DNA from: an uncultured Fibrobacterota bacterium
Lineage (GTDB): Bacteria > Fibrobacterota > Chitinivibrionia > Chitinivibrionales > CAIOZP01
Assembly (NCBI GenBank): GCA_903862805.1
Contig: CAIOZP010000211.1
Coordinates: 1-10,769 of the forward strand
Direction of reading: 5' to 3'
DNA: 10,769 nt
The notes beneath the pieces are model-generated. The model had not been told where the DNA came from and made no database searches. It was given only the letters and a program-made list of their open reading frames with translations. Each line of letters starts with the position of its first letter. The first letter of the stretch is position 1. A program made the translations under genes and the position numbers. Shown here piece after piece: positions 1 to 8,649 of this stretch.

Positions 1-96
1 GAATAGCGGGTTGGATCGAATCGTCCTTATTCTGAAATGAGAAGAAAAAAACGGGAAGGTGGATTCCGAGATTCTGCTTGACATGCAACATAGCGG

Positions 97-170
97 GCGA
101 CGCGAAGCGTGGGGGGTTGGGGTCACATCTTCCTTGGCGGGTCTAAGGGCTGGCTAAGCCCTTCCTTCTT
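97..170 (+). repeat. Structured intergenic repeat, copy 1
   Basis: The 49-nt core at 122-170 (starting gtcacatcttcc, ending ttccttctt) recurs in inverted orientation at 10700-10748 with three mismatches. It contains a perfect 7-bp hairpin: arm 145-151, loop ggcta at 152-156, arm 157-163. An alternative 5-bp stem pairs 132-136 with 144-148 and includes one G-U pair. The two stems share 145-148 and so exclude each other. Upstream, weaker similarity to the other copy continues through a G-rich run (111-122) into a small hairpin at 100-110 (stem acgc/gcgt, loop gaa). The repeat lies 56 nt past the stop codon of the RNase gene and points against that gene's transcription. The family is not recognised. 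It could be a dispersed REP-like element, a miniature mobile element or a terminator module. Confidence 0.85.
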
Positions 171-182
171 ATTTGTCTTTTG
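145..182 (+). terminator. Possible plus-strand terminator within repeat copy 1
   Basis: A 7-bp GC-containing stem with a 5-nt loop (145-163) is followed on the plus strand by a pyrimidine- and T-rich tail (ttccttcttatttgtctttt). This would suit a gene arriving from the left on the plus strand. On the minus strand, the direction in which the RNase gene is transcribed, the hairpin is followed by agacccgcc with no T-run, so it is a poor intrinsic terminator for this operon. The T tract is interrupted even on the plus strand, hence the low confidence. Confidence 0.3.
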
Positions 183-192
183 TTTCAAAGAC
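175..192. other. Small A/T-rich hairpin downstream of the RNase gene
   Basis: gtcttt (175-180) pairs perfectly with aaagac (187-192) around a 6-nt loop. It lies 35 nt beyond the stop codon of the RNase gene. There is no T-run on either side and only two GC pairs, so it may be chance or a weak 3'-end structure for the operon transcript. Confidence 0.25.
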
Positions 193-226
193 TTCGCCCA
201 CTATCCATAATTAAAACTCTTACCTC

Positions 227-1768
227 TTAAACAAATTTCTCAGTACTTGGCTCTCCAGAATCGCCTTCATAAATCTCGAATTCATCGGCATCGAAGTCGT
301 CGTTGTCAACTATTTCGAGCTGGAAACCGTGGGCCTTGCGCAATCCTTCGAGCATGAATTCCTTGTCTTTGAAAAGGTGCTCGGCAACCGCAGGCGCGAC
401 AACGATGCGAAGGAATCCCTTCATGCCGTTTGATGCGGCGCGACCGAGCCAGCGGTCGATGCGGGCTGTGACGGTTCCGGGCGAGAAGATGCGGCCGACT
501 CCGCTGCACGATGGACAAACGTCGGTGAAAAGTTCCTGAAGTTCGGGGCGAACGCGCTTGCGGGTCATTTCCATCAGACCGTATTTCGAGATCGGCGCCA
601 TCGAGGTTGTGGTGTTGTCTTTTTCGAGCAGCTTGCCCATTTCCTGTTCGATGTGGCGACGATGCCCCATTTCCTTCATGTCGATAAAGTCAACCACGAT
701 GATCCCGCCGATGTCGCGCAAACGCAACTGACGCGCTATTTCGTAAACAGCATCGAGGTTGGTTTTGTATATCGTGTCTTCGAGATTTGTTTTGCCTACG
801 TTGCGACCGGTGTTTACGTCGATGGCGAGCAGTGCCTCGGCGTGATCGAACAGCAGATAGCCGCCGCTTTTGAGCCATACCTTGCGGCGCAAAGATTTTT
901 CGATGTCGCGATCGATGTTGAACCTGTCGAACAGCCTGCCTTCGCCGTTGTAAAGTTTCACGCGCGTTGCCAAATGCGGCGACACGGCTTTCACATAGTT
1001 GACGATGTCGCGGTGATCTTCCTGCGTGTCAACTAAAACCTCGCTGACGTCGTTGGAAAACAAATCGCGGATGACGCGCACCGTAATGCCGCTTTCCTGA
1101 AAGATCAGACGTGGGCCGGTGCCTTCGAGCGCCTCGTTGACCGCGAGTTTCCACTTCTCGATAAGGCTTTTCAGCTCGGCGACGAAGTCTTCTTCCTTTA
1201 CATCGAGTCCGATGGTGCGGACGATTACGCCAACGCCTTCGGGCTTGAACTGCGAAATGATTTTCTTGATGCGTTTGCGCTGGGCCGGATCGCCAAGCTT
1301 CTTGGAAACACCGATCGTATTGCTGTCGGGAACAAGCACTAAAAAGCGTCCGGCAATAGAGATTTGGGTGGTGATTTTCGGGCTTTTGTTGCCGATGGGT
1401 TCTTTCACGACCTGCACCAAAATGCTCTGCCCGACTTTAATAACCTTCTCGATGGGGATTCTTGGAATCCTGCGGCGACCGCGGCCGTTGCTGTCGTTGC
1501 CGCTGTCTTCGGAGCCGATCTCCGAGTCTTCGAGAAGAAGCGAAGGATCGACGTCGGCAGCGTGGAGAAAGCCGGTGCGGCCCATTCCCATGTCAACAAA
1601 CGCCGACTGGATTCCGGGGAGCAGCGATGTAACCTTGCCACGGTAGATATTGCCGAGGATTCGGTATTGGTCGGGGCGTTCAACCACGAGCTCGACCAGC
1701 TTGCCGTCTTCGACAAGGGCAGCGCGTTTCTCTGTGGAGGTCGCACTGAAGAGAATTTTTTTGTTCAT
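227..1768 (-). CDS. rng: Ribonuclease G/E family endoribonuclease
   Basis: This is a cytoplasmic single-strand-specific endoribonuclease that acts in rRNA maturation and mRNA decay. It has 513 aa, close to E. coli RNase G (489 aa), and lacks the long C-terminal degradosome scaffold of RNase E. An S1-like RNA-binding region starts near residue 37 (IYRGKV, LPGIQSAFVDMG, GFLHAADVD). It is interrupted at about 80-105 by an acidic then Arg-rich insertion. The catalytic metal-binding aspartates are D317 (IDVNTGR) and D360 (VVDFIDM). The zinc-link cysteines are C418 and C421 (CPSCSG). The spacings D317-D360 (43) and D360-C418 (58) equal those of E. coli RNase E D303, D346 and C404. The block APISKYGLMEMTRKR is intact. 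The ATG lies 11 nt after the sprA stop, with only a weak GGA ahead of it, so it is probably translated from the same transcript. RNase G is favoured over a short RNase E on length alone. Confidence 0.96.
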   Translation of the reverse strand: MNKKILFSATSTEKRAALVEDGKLVELVVERPDQYRILGNIYRGKVTSLLPGIQSAFVDMGMGRTGFLHAADVDPSLLLEDSEIGSEDSGNDSNGRGRRRIPRIPIEKVIKVGQSILVQVVKEPIGNKSPKITTQISIAGRFLVLVPDSNTIGVSKKLGDPAQRKRIKKIISQFKPEGVGVIVRTIGLDVKEEDFVAELKSLIEKWKLAVNEALEGTGPRLIFQESGITVRVIRDLFSNDVSEVLVDTQEDHRDIVNYVKAVSPHLATRVKLYNGEGRLFDRFNIDRDIEKSLRRKVWLKSGGYLLFDHAEALLAIDVNTGRNVGKTNLEDTIYKTNLDAVYEIARQLRLRDIGGIIVVDFIDMKEMGHRRHIEQEMGKLLEKDNTTTSMAPISKYGLMEMTRKRVRPELQELFTDVCPSCSGVGRIFSPGTVTARIDRWLGRAASNGMKGFLRIVVAPAVAEHLFKDKEFMLEGLRKAHGFQLEIVDNDDFDADEFEIYEGDSGEPSTEKFV

Positions 1769-1779
1769 GAAATTTCCGA

Positions 1780-4700
1780 TCAGAAACTGATTTTTACCGA
1801 TACCGTCACGTTGTTTGTCGTGGTCGTTCTGTCGGCCAACGCGGTATAGGTTTTCTTGTGGTCATATTCGGCGAGGCCGCTTATGTTGTCTGTGAAATTA
1901 TATGAAAGCGTCGGATGAATATCCAAATCTTTGTCGACAAGTTCATTTGTTGTAAGATTGCTGACCGTCCTGATGCGGTCAACCGCCACGTCGAGCTGCG
2001 TTTTCAGTTCGCCCTTGATCGGAATGGTCCAGCGCTTGAAAAGCGTCACAGAGCGGTCTTTTTTCGGCTTCACAGTGTATGCCACCGACATGATATTTCC
2101 AACCAGACGACTGCGCTTGAAGTTGTTCGTGGTAGAACCGGCCTTGATTGTATATGTTGTGTCCTTCTTGAAATGAAGGTTCCAGACAAGATCAATAGGA
2201 ATACGTTTGACCGTTCCCTTGAAACCGATAAGCGGGTTCAGGTCGGTTGTTCTGGTGCGATCGTCCTGAATCGCAGTGTCACCGTAGCGGGCGGTTTTGT
2301 GCGAGCTCAGGGTGAAATCGTAAAGCGAGTTCAGCTGAGCTGCTTTCAGCGCTTTCATCACAATCGGAATCTTTTCGAGAACGTTCGAGTTCGCCGCCAC
2401 CGAGATGTCGGGGAAGGTTACGGTCGTATCTATCGAACGATCCGGCGAAACCGTGTACTTGCGATCCCATTTCAGCGTAGGCGTAAGAGAAATGTTCAGC
2501 GGCGGCGGAATGCGGAACGGTGAAGATATGGAATAGTTCTGATCGGTGTTGCGCTTGTCGGAACTCCACAGAATCGCGTCGTAGGTTTTTGTCTTGGAGA
2601 ATTCCCTGTTGTAAACACCGCCGAAATCTTTGTGGTCATTCATATTGCCGGTGACAATGTCCTGCATGCTGCGATCTTTGAATCCCCACTGATACGCATA
2701 CCAACCGGCGGTTCCGACACCGCGGTCGTCGAGATAATTGGTGTAGATATAATCGTCGGTGAGATCGCAGGTGGCGCTGTATTCGAAGCGAATGCTGTTG
2801 AATCCGAATTTGTCGAAATTCTTGCCGACGGCATCAACCTTCTTGCTCGAAGGCGAAGCGGGTTTGGTAAGTCCGCCAATGTTTGTAACAAGCGATCTGA
2901 ACCGGATCTCTGCCACGCCCTTGAATGTCGAATGTACCCCGCTGGTGAGATATTCCTTGAGCGAATCGGTCGAAAGCGTGCGCGGTGTAAGGTCACTGGA
3001 GTTAGAATAGTCGGCGGTATGAACGAGCCAGTCAACAAACTGCGGGTCGCACTGAATTCCCAAGTGCTGCGACCGGCTTTTTTCGAAACTTGTTATGAAG
3101 TACCGGCCCCAAGTGGTGTCCATCTTCAAAACATTTCTGTCGGTGAAGCGTGACATTTTATCTGTGCCCTTTATCAGTCCGGAATCGGCGGCAAGCGGAG
3201 CGTCGAACACGCGGTTTAGACTGATGTCGTAATTGGTCTTGATCAACGGATCGAGTGGCGCCCATGCATATTGAAAGGCATGATTGACGGTCAGCTTGCG
3301 GGTTTTGGTTTCTATCATCTGAAGCGAACTGTAGTTGTAGAGGTTGGCGTATTCGGTTCCGCTGTTCAGCAAGTCGAAATTGAACCGCGAAGGAAAGGCA
3401 TTGAGCTTATACATCTTGAACGGCTTCGGCAGAAACTTCGACTTCGATTTACCAAATGGCGACAACGATGTCGGGAACGGCATCTTTCTCGGCGAAAGAT
3501 CGTAGTGGAATTCGAAATCGTATTTCCGGTCGGAATTTATGGTCAGGTTATTCTCGGCATCGCGCGGAAGGTCCAATCTTTTGAGCGAGTCAAGGAACGC
3601 CGTATCGGAGGACATTTTACCGTAATAGGTCGTTGACGTGTCGCGGGTATAGGTCGCCTTGGTGGTGATTCTGTCGGCGGTGAGGTTTGTTGCCGGACTC
3701 ACGCCGGTTCCGTTTTTACCATAGCTGATATAAGCCGAGGAACCGGTCGTTGTAGTCTGGTAGCGTTCAGCCGGAGTTGTTTCGTTTGTCGGCGGCTTTC
3801 GTAAAATCATGTCGGCGAAGTCGTTGCTCATGTTGCTCAGATTGTCGGACTGACCATTCTGCGCCAAAAGAATATCGGAACCCGGACGGTACTTAGGCCT
3901 TGTAAGCGAGGCCGTTGCCTGCGCACCAATAGGCAATGAAACGCCCCACTTCTGCGGAGTGAATTTCTGAAGATTAAGCTGTGACGACAATGATGCCGCG
4001 AGCTTGGCATCCTTTGTCATTCCCGGATCATCGGCCATCTGACGGAAATTAGCATCGTCAAAGCTTGCCGTAGCATCGGTGTTGAGAAGATCCGCCCAGC
4101 CGGATTTGAAATCGGCACGGAAAGCCCAGCCCGCATAAGATTCCAGCCCCCAAGCTTCTATTCCGTGAATCATCAGCGAACCGGTGTCGGATACATGTTC
4201 ACCGGTTTTCATATCAAGACCAACGGCCATCCACTGTATGTCGGAAAATGTCGGCTGTGTTGCGTAGGTGCTGTGAATACGGTAGGTTCCCTCGCTGAAC
4301 ACAGCGGTGGTATCAATCCTCGGCGGTTTTTCGCCGTGCCCGGCAAAGTAGCTGAGCTTCATCTTGGCGTAGTGCTCAAGAACAATCCTGACACCTTCGC
4401 GTGTCTGCCATGTCAGCTCATCGACAACGTGGGTCGGACGGAATTCGTAGTAGCAACTGTCGTTGTTGCCGAAGCGGAAGAAGAAGGTCGAATCGGTCTG
4501 GGCAAAAGCTCCGAAAGTTTTAAGATGGAAGCGAAGTTCCTTTGAATTGGTGATGTTGATTTTCTGGTAGTTTAGATTCGATCCCATGTAACGGCTGACA
4601 TAGGCCGTGCCGGAATCGAGTCCGGCCCACTTCATCATGAGAGCATATTCCTTCTTAGGGGTCTTGCCGTCGGCGTCGTATTCCTGACGTTTTACAAGAT

Positions 4701-7700
4701 TCTCGAAAAGCTGGGAATTGTCTTTGCTGTTTACAACGGTGGTAACGACACTGCTGTTTTTGTCAACACCAACGCTTGGAGGCAGAATGGGATTCCACAT
4801 ACTTCCTTCGAAACGCATCTCGGCGAGGTCGATCGTATCACGACCAAGGCGACTGTCTTTGCTTCTTTCGCGCCACACAAGACGGACGTAACGAATATTG
4901 TTCCACGCAGGACTTCCAACGGTCGTATCAGGCCGCGCTATGTTTCGGGTAGTATCAGCGGCGGCTTGACTACCGATAGGAATCCGTATGAAATACCAAC
5001 CTTTGTTCAAAGAATCGGGAAGTGTATTACGATCAATCAGCGGGTTCGCTTGAAGCAGAACTTCTTTGCCGGTGTTCGGATCGACGTACTTTTTGTATGC
5101 TACGCCCATGGTTGACAGGTTAAGTTTATAACGATAAAAGCTTTCGGCCGTTGTAAAACCGTTGCCGCTGATGTCTTCGCTGCTCAGTTTCCCATCGTTT
5201 TCAAGTCCGTTACATTTCGACCGGTTCGAGATGTCACCGCTGCCATTGCCGTTGCCATATGGTGCCCAATCGTCGTCTGACGGGCCGCCCGATCTGCTGC
5301 GGTTGTAATAATCGTTGAGGTATGTGTTGCCGTAGCCAAGAGAATCCCAATACCCTGGATTTGCGCTGTCGGGTATCAGGTAGTATTCTTTGGAATCCGG
5401 CAGGGTATCAAGGCCGTGATCATATCGGCCGTCATATTCGCCATCCTGAACGGTGTTTTTCTCGCGGTCAAGATTCCCGTTCGGCGGGCCACCGTTCCAT
5501 GACACATCATTGCTGACCTGGCCAAAATCGATATAAAGCTGGCCGAGATTCGTTGTGTCTCGTACCTTGATCCAGAATGTAAAAAACTTGTCGCCGTCAC
5601 GATTGTTGAGTGTTCCGGGAAGCACCGTCATAATCGAAGCACACGGAAGGATTGTATCCATCATGGCCTTCCCGAATTCAGATCTGCGCCCGGATGTATC
5701 AACTCTGAACGGCTGATTCACCCAGCGCAAAGTCGGTTCGTTCTGATCGTTAGGATTCGCGGAAGAAGTGGAATCGAGCGCGTGCAGTTCGGCAAGCTTT
5801 ATCGGGTTGTCATTTGCAAGCGGCGAATACCAGAAGGTTTTCCACGACGGCGGATTCCAGTAATATCCGTCGGGATTGCCTGACGAGGCGATGTCAACGG
5901 GAATGGAACCGTGATACCAGCCATTCTGACTGACATCGAGGGAATACTCTTTGTTGGCCGACTGGAAATCTTCTATGTACGCTTCACGATTTTTGTCGGT
6001 GTTGTCGATTGTTTTGGGTTTTACAAGCGAGTATGCGCCTTCGACATCAAGGCTTGCAACAGATGCCGCACCACTTGAGACAAGGGGAAGAAAGTTCACC
6101 GCCTCGGTCATCCAGTCTGGGGCAAATTCGAGATGCAGATTCATGTCGTAAAGAAAGCGGTTGTAAGCCTCGCTGCCGATACGTGGAATCACCTTACGCT
6201 GCGCCTGCATGAACTCGCCCATGACCGTTGACGCAATAAAAGACGTTGGACTGATGCCTGGAAGATTGAGCCTTGCGTAGGCACCGAGGAAATCTTTTGA
6301 ATCGAACATCAGCATTGCATCGCTGGAATACTGCACACTGATCTTGCTGGTGGCCTGAGCTTTGGTCGAAATAAGATCGAGCTGTCCGCTCTCGTAGTCG
6401 ATGGAATAGTCCTTGTCTTTTACGAGGATCTCGCCGCCAGCATCTTTGACCGTTTCGGAACCGGCAGCTACTCCAAACCCGAGCTGGAACGAGTAATTAT
6501 GCGAAGATCCGCCGTTCATAATGATTTTGAACATCGGCGCAGGGCGGGTTGTGGAGTTTATTATCGAATCGTTGTAAATGTCGGGGTTTGTGTTAGTCGC
6601 CCCGTTGTACTTTCCCAAGTCGGTATTTGTAAAGGGCAGATTGCCTTTTGCTTTGTCGCCGTAGGGAGGCAATATCACAATCCCGTTTCCAAAGTCGAAG
6701 ATTTCAGGTTCGCCGGATTTGATTATTCCATCGGCTCCGGCAAGATTAAGCACTGTGGTGAATTTTTTATTTCCATCAGTGAGCTGCTGAATCGAACCAT
6801 CGGTCGTAATTCTTTGGACATCCATTGTAAATCCATCCGGCTTTACACCGCCCGGCATCGAATAGATATTTCGCCACATAAGCCAATAAGTGCGGTCATG
6901 GGGATTGGTTGAATATGATCCGTACTTGAGGCTGTATAGCGTCACATGACTTGTGGAATCGTTAGACCTAATCACCGTGGTATCGCCACGATGATGTGTC
7001 CCGTCGGAAAAGGCAGCGCCTTTCGGGTCGATTTTGTATGAAACCGCAAGGATACCATCGGCTCCGAGGTTCATTGAGTCAGTTAGAGTAATCCACCCGC
7101 GACCCGACGCATCGAGCACATAATCGATCCCGTCACGCAATCTCACGTATGTGAAATACCCACTGGTTTGGCTCAATATGTCATGATCGGTATTTGCATA
7201 ATACCATTGCTGGCCGGGTGTGACCGTTGGCACTTTTTTATAAACAAACAGCGATCCTTTCACAATCGTCGGGATCGACTTTGTCTGATCAAGATAATGC
7301 AACAGGAACAGACTATCGAGGAAGAAACGCTTGTCCCTCTTGAACTGGTCTTCGGTAGTGGGCATATCGTTACTTGAACCCGTTGTCGAAAAATCCTTAG
7401 TCTGATTCTGCGAATTTTCACGGCTGACAATCGTCGTTAGCGAAAGCGGGCCCCATTGTGATTTCACCCTTATGCCAAACAGTCCCTCGGCGCTGCCGCC
7501 ATAACCGGCAAGTCCCTGTCCGGGCATAGCAAAGTTTGTGTAGCCAGCGGTCACTTCCTGTATCACGTCGTCTTCGAGTTGGTCGGCAGAGTCGGGATCG
7601 GCCTTGTATTCGACCTTCATCTTCTTGAGCTGATCCTTGAAGCTCTCGCCGGAGGTTCCGTCCTTGCCGGTCTTGATTTCGATATTGATTAGACGACCGA

Positions 7701-8649
7701 TGCTGCCTTTGATCGTGAAACTGTTGTCGAAGTCGAAGTTCGGCCCCTGAACGCTGTGACTTGGCGCCACGCCGCCGCTGACAATATTTGTTCCGGTGAC
7801 CGAGAAACTGACTGACTGCCAACCCTTGATCGAAAGCTTGGGTGGTTCCTTGCCGAGAATTCTACGCGCCCATGCCGGATAGTTGACAGGAAGGGAAATC
7901 GCAAGCTCAGGAATGCCGGTTACAGCCTCTTTCTTTTTCGTTCCTTCCTTCTTGTGCGCCTTTGCCCAGAGTTTCTCCATGTTGAAGTGCTCCATGCTGC
8001 GCAGGTAGTCTTCGAGTTCGGCAAAGTGGCAAGTCCAGACCGGTATGCCTGTGACCTTGTCGTAACGCATGAACGTAACCTGACGTTTCTCGAAGTCGAT
8101 GATGGTTGTATCTGAAAGATTTTTCGGCTTCACTTCCGGAAGCGTTACATCGCCGGTTTTAAGAGGGCTTTCCGGAGCAGTGCTTTCGAAAAGCGGTTTG
8201 TATCCAGGCTCGGTAATAGCCTCGGTATTGATCCCGCGCATTCCTTTTGTGGTATCGGGTTTCGTTGGCGTTTTCTGTAGATCGTTTTTTGCGGACGAAG
8301 AGCTGTCTGTTGCAGGTATCGACGATGCCGCATTGACAGAAGATGAATCGGCCTTCGCGCTGTCGGCACCGACTGGTTTAACCGAAAGTACCGTCCCTCC
8401 GTTAAGCCCGGAAGAGGAATCGGCAGCAGGTTTCGTGCTGTCGGATGTGGTCGGTGCGCTTTGCTTTTTTGACGAAGTGTCGGCAGTTGACAAAGAAGGA
8501 ACCGTCTGCGTATCAGCTTTGGCGGTGCTGCTGTCGGCGGCGGCAATTGCTGCAAGAAGATTGTGCGAGAATCCCGATCCGGCAAGCCCCGCGCCGAGGG
8601 CGCTGAGAACCGATGTAACGATTATTGCCAAAGGTAGTCGTTTGATCAT
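1780..8649 (-). CDS. sprA: SprA/Sov-type T9SS outer-membrane translocon protein
   Basis: SprA forms the giant single-chain outer-membrane beta barrel (36 strands in the F. johnsoniae structure) through which T9SS cargo leaves the cell. This 2289-aa protein matches the usual size of roughly 2300-2500 aa. It begins with a signal peptide (KR at 3-4, hydrophobic to about 24, Ala-rich to about 38). A Ser/Asp/Thr/Lys linker follows at about 38-135. Residues about 180-230 resemble the SprA N-terminal region (TTIIDFEKRQ, GIPVW, LEDYLRSM). About 270-410 is a strong SprA block: LSIKGWQSVSFSVTG, SFTIKGSIGRLINIEI, DDVIQEVTAGYTNFAMPGQG, LFGIRVKSQWGPLSLTTIVS. Near 889 is YIEDFQSA followed by a Trp, like the SprA DDFEGS motif. 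Near 1160 a dockerin/EF-hand-like loop (ENDGKLSSEDISGNG) occurs. The C-terminal half is rich in Tyr, Thr and Asn alternations and ends in Phe, typical of barrels. The start ATG overlaps the upstream stop in ATGA. No frameshift is visible. Family assignment is from remembered motifs. Confidence 0.9.
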   Translation of the reverse strand: MIKRLPLAIIVTSVLSALGAGLAGSGFSHNLLAAIAAADSSTAKADTQTVPSLSTADTSSKKQSAPTTSDSTKPAADSSSGLNGGTVLSVKPVGADSAKADSSSVNAASSIPATDSSSSAKNDLQKTPTKPDTTKGMRGINTEAITEPGYKPLFESTAPESPLKTGDVTLPEVKPKNLSDTTIIDFEKRQVTFMRYDKVTGIPVWTCHFAELEDYLRSMEHFNMEKLWAKAHKKEGTKKKEAVTGIPELAISLPVNYPAWARRILGKEPPKLSIKGWQSVSFSVTGTNIVSGGVAPSHSVQGPNFDFDNSFTIKGSIGRLINIEIKTGKDGTSGESFKDQLKKMKVEYKADPDSADQLEDDVIQEVTAGYTNFAMPGQGLAGYGGSAEGLFGIRVKSQWGPLSLTTIVSRENSQNQTKDFSTTGSSNDMPTTEDQFKRDKRFFLDSLFLLHYLDQTKSIPTIVKGSLFVYKKVPTVTPGQQWYYANTDHDILSQTSGYFTYVRLRDGIDYVLDASGRGWITLTDSMNLGADGILAVSYKIDPKGAAFSDGTHHRGDTTVIRSNDSTSHVTLYSLKYGSYSTNPHDRTYWLMWRNIYSMPGGVKPDGFTMDVQRITTDGSIQQLTDGNKKFTTVLNLAGADGIIKSGEPEIFDFGNGIVILPPYGDKAKGNLPFTNTDLGKYNGATNTNPDIYNDSIINSTTRPAPMFKIIMNGGSSHNYSFQLGFGVAAGSETVKDAGGEILVKDKDYSIDYESGQLDLISTKAQATSKISVQYSSDAMLMFDSKDFLGAYARLNLPGISPTSFIASTVMGEFMQAQRKVIPRIGSEAYNRFLYDMNLHLEFAPDWMTEAVNFLPLVSSGAASVASLDVEGAYSLVKPKTIDNTDKNREAYIEDFQSANKEYSLDVSQNGWYHGSIPVDIASSGNPDGYYWNPPSWKTFWYSPLANDNPIKLAELHALDSTSSANPNDQNEPTLRWVNQPFRVDTSGRRSEFGKAMMDTILPCASIMTVLPGTLNNRDGDKFFTFWIKVRDTTNLGQLYIDFGQVSNDVSWNGGPPNGNLDREKNTVQDGEYDGRYDHGLDTLPDSKEYYLIPDSANPGYWDSLGYGNTYLNDYYNRSRSGGPSDDDWAPYGNGNGSGDISNRSKCNGLENDGKLSSEDISGNGFTTAESFYRYKLNLSTMGVAYKKYVDPNTGKEVLLQANPLIDRNTLPDSLNKGWYFIRIPIGSQAAADTTRNIARPDTTVGSPAWNNIRYVRLVWRERSKDSRLGRDTIDLAEMRFEGSMWNPILPPSVGVDKNSSVVTTVVNSKDNSQLFENLVKRQEYDADGKTPKKEYALMMKWAGLDSGTAYVSRYMGSNLNYQKINITNSKELRFHLKTFGAFAQTDSTFFFRFGNNDSCYYEFRPTHVVDELTWQTREGVRIVLEHYAKMKLSYFAGHGEKPPRIDTTAVFSEGTYRIHSTYATQPTFSDIQWMAVGLDMKTGEHVSDTGSLMIHGIEAWGLESYAGWAFRADFKSGWADLLNTDATASFDDANFRQMADDPGMTKDAKLAASLSSQLNLQKFTPQKWGVSLPIGAQATASLTRPKYRPGSDILLAQNGQSDNLSNMSNDFADMILRKPPTNETTPAERYQTTTTGSSAYISYGKNGTGVSPATNLTADRITTKATYTRDTSTTYYGKMSSDTAFLDSLKRLDLPRDAENNLTINSDRKYDFEFHYDLSPRKMPFPTSLSPFGKSKSKFLPKPFKMYKLNAFPSRFNFDLLNSGTEYANLYNYSSLQMIETKTRKLTVNHAFQYAWAPLDPLIKTNYDISLNRVFDAPLAADSGLIKGTDKMSRFTDRNVLKMDTTWGRYFITSFEKSRSQHLGIQCDPQFVDWLVHTADYSNSSDLTPRTLSTDSLKEYLTSGVHSTFKGVAEIRFRSLVTNIGGLTKPASPSSKKVDAVGKNFDKFGFNSIRFEYSATCDLTDDYIYTNYLDDRGVGTAGWYAYQWGFKDRSMQDIVTGNMNDHKDFGGVYNREFSKTKTYDAILWSSDKRNTDQNYSISSPFRIPPPLNISLTPTLKWDRKYTVSPDRSIDTTVTFPDISVAANSNVLEKIPIVMKALKAAQLNSLYDFTLSSHKTARYGDTAIQDDRTRTTDLNPLIGFKGTVKRIPIDLVWNLHFKKDTTYTIKAGSTTNNFKRSRLVGNIMSVAYTVKPKKDRSVTLFKRWTIPIKGELKTQLDVAVDRIRTVSNLTTNELVDKDLDIHPTLSYNFTDNISGLAEYDHKKTYTALADRTTTTNNVTVSVKISF
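8646..8649 (-). other. ATGA stop/start overlap joining SUMF1 gene and sprA
   Basis: The TGA of the SUMF1-domain gene and the ATG of sprA share bases (ATGA on the minus strand). The nearest Shine-Dalgarno-like AAGGA lies 12 nt ahead of the ATG, farther than usual, so re-initiation by the ribosome finishing the upstream gene is the likely mode. This ties the output of the two proteins together. Confidence 0.8.

Larger units (their letters stand above)
1..226. other. Non-coding left edge downstream of the RNase gene
   Basis: No supportable gene lies here. The stretch holds repeat copy 1 (about 97-170) and a short A/T-rich hairpin (175-192) between the repeat and the RNase G/E stop codon. Positions 1-90 show no recognisable feature. 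Two short frames touch the window edge: a plus-strand frame with a stop at 38-40, and a minus-strand frame from an ATG at 89-91 that is open to the edge. Either could belong to a neighbouring gene, but neither is long enough to judge. Confidence 0.7.

Noticed and set aside
1..91. Minus-strand frame from an ATG at 89-91, open to the window edge; plus-strand frame ending at 38-40
   Set aside because: About 30 and 12 codons are visible, with no recognisable motif or convincing ribosome-binding site. They cannot be told from chance.
111..149. G-quadruplex from the G-rich run next to repeat copy 1
   Set aside because: Only two close G-runs exist (111-116 and 119-122). Further runs are separated by long loops, and copy 2 does not keep the second run.
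1119..1849. Plus-strand open frames of 161-175 codons opposite the RNase gene
   Set aside because: They lie antisense to a gene whose catalytic and zinc motifs are fully conserved. They look like shadow frames and show no recognisable protein features.
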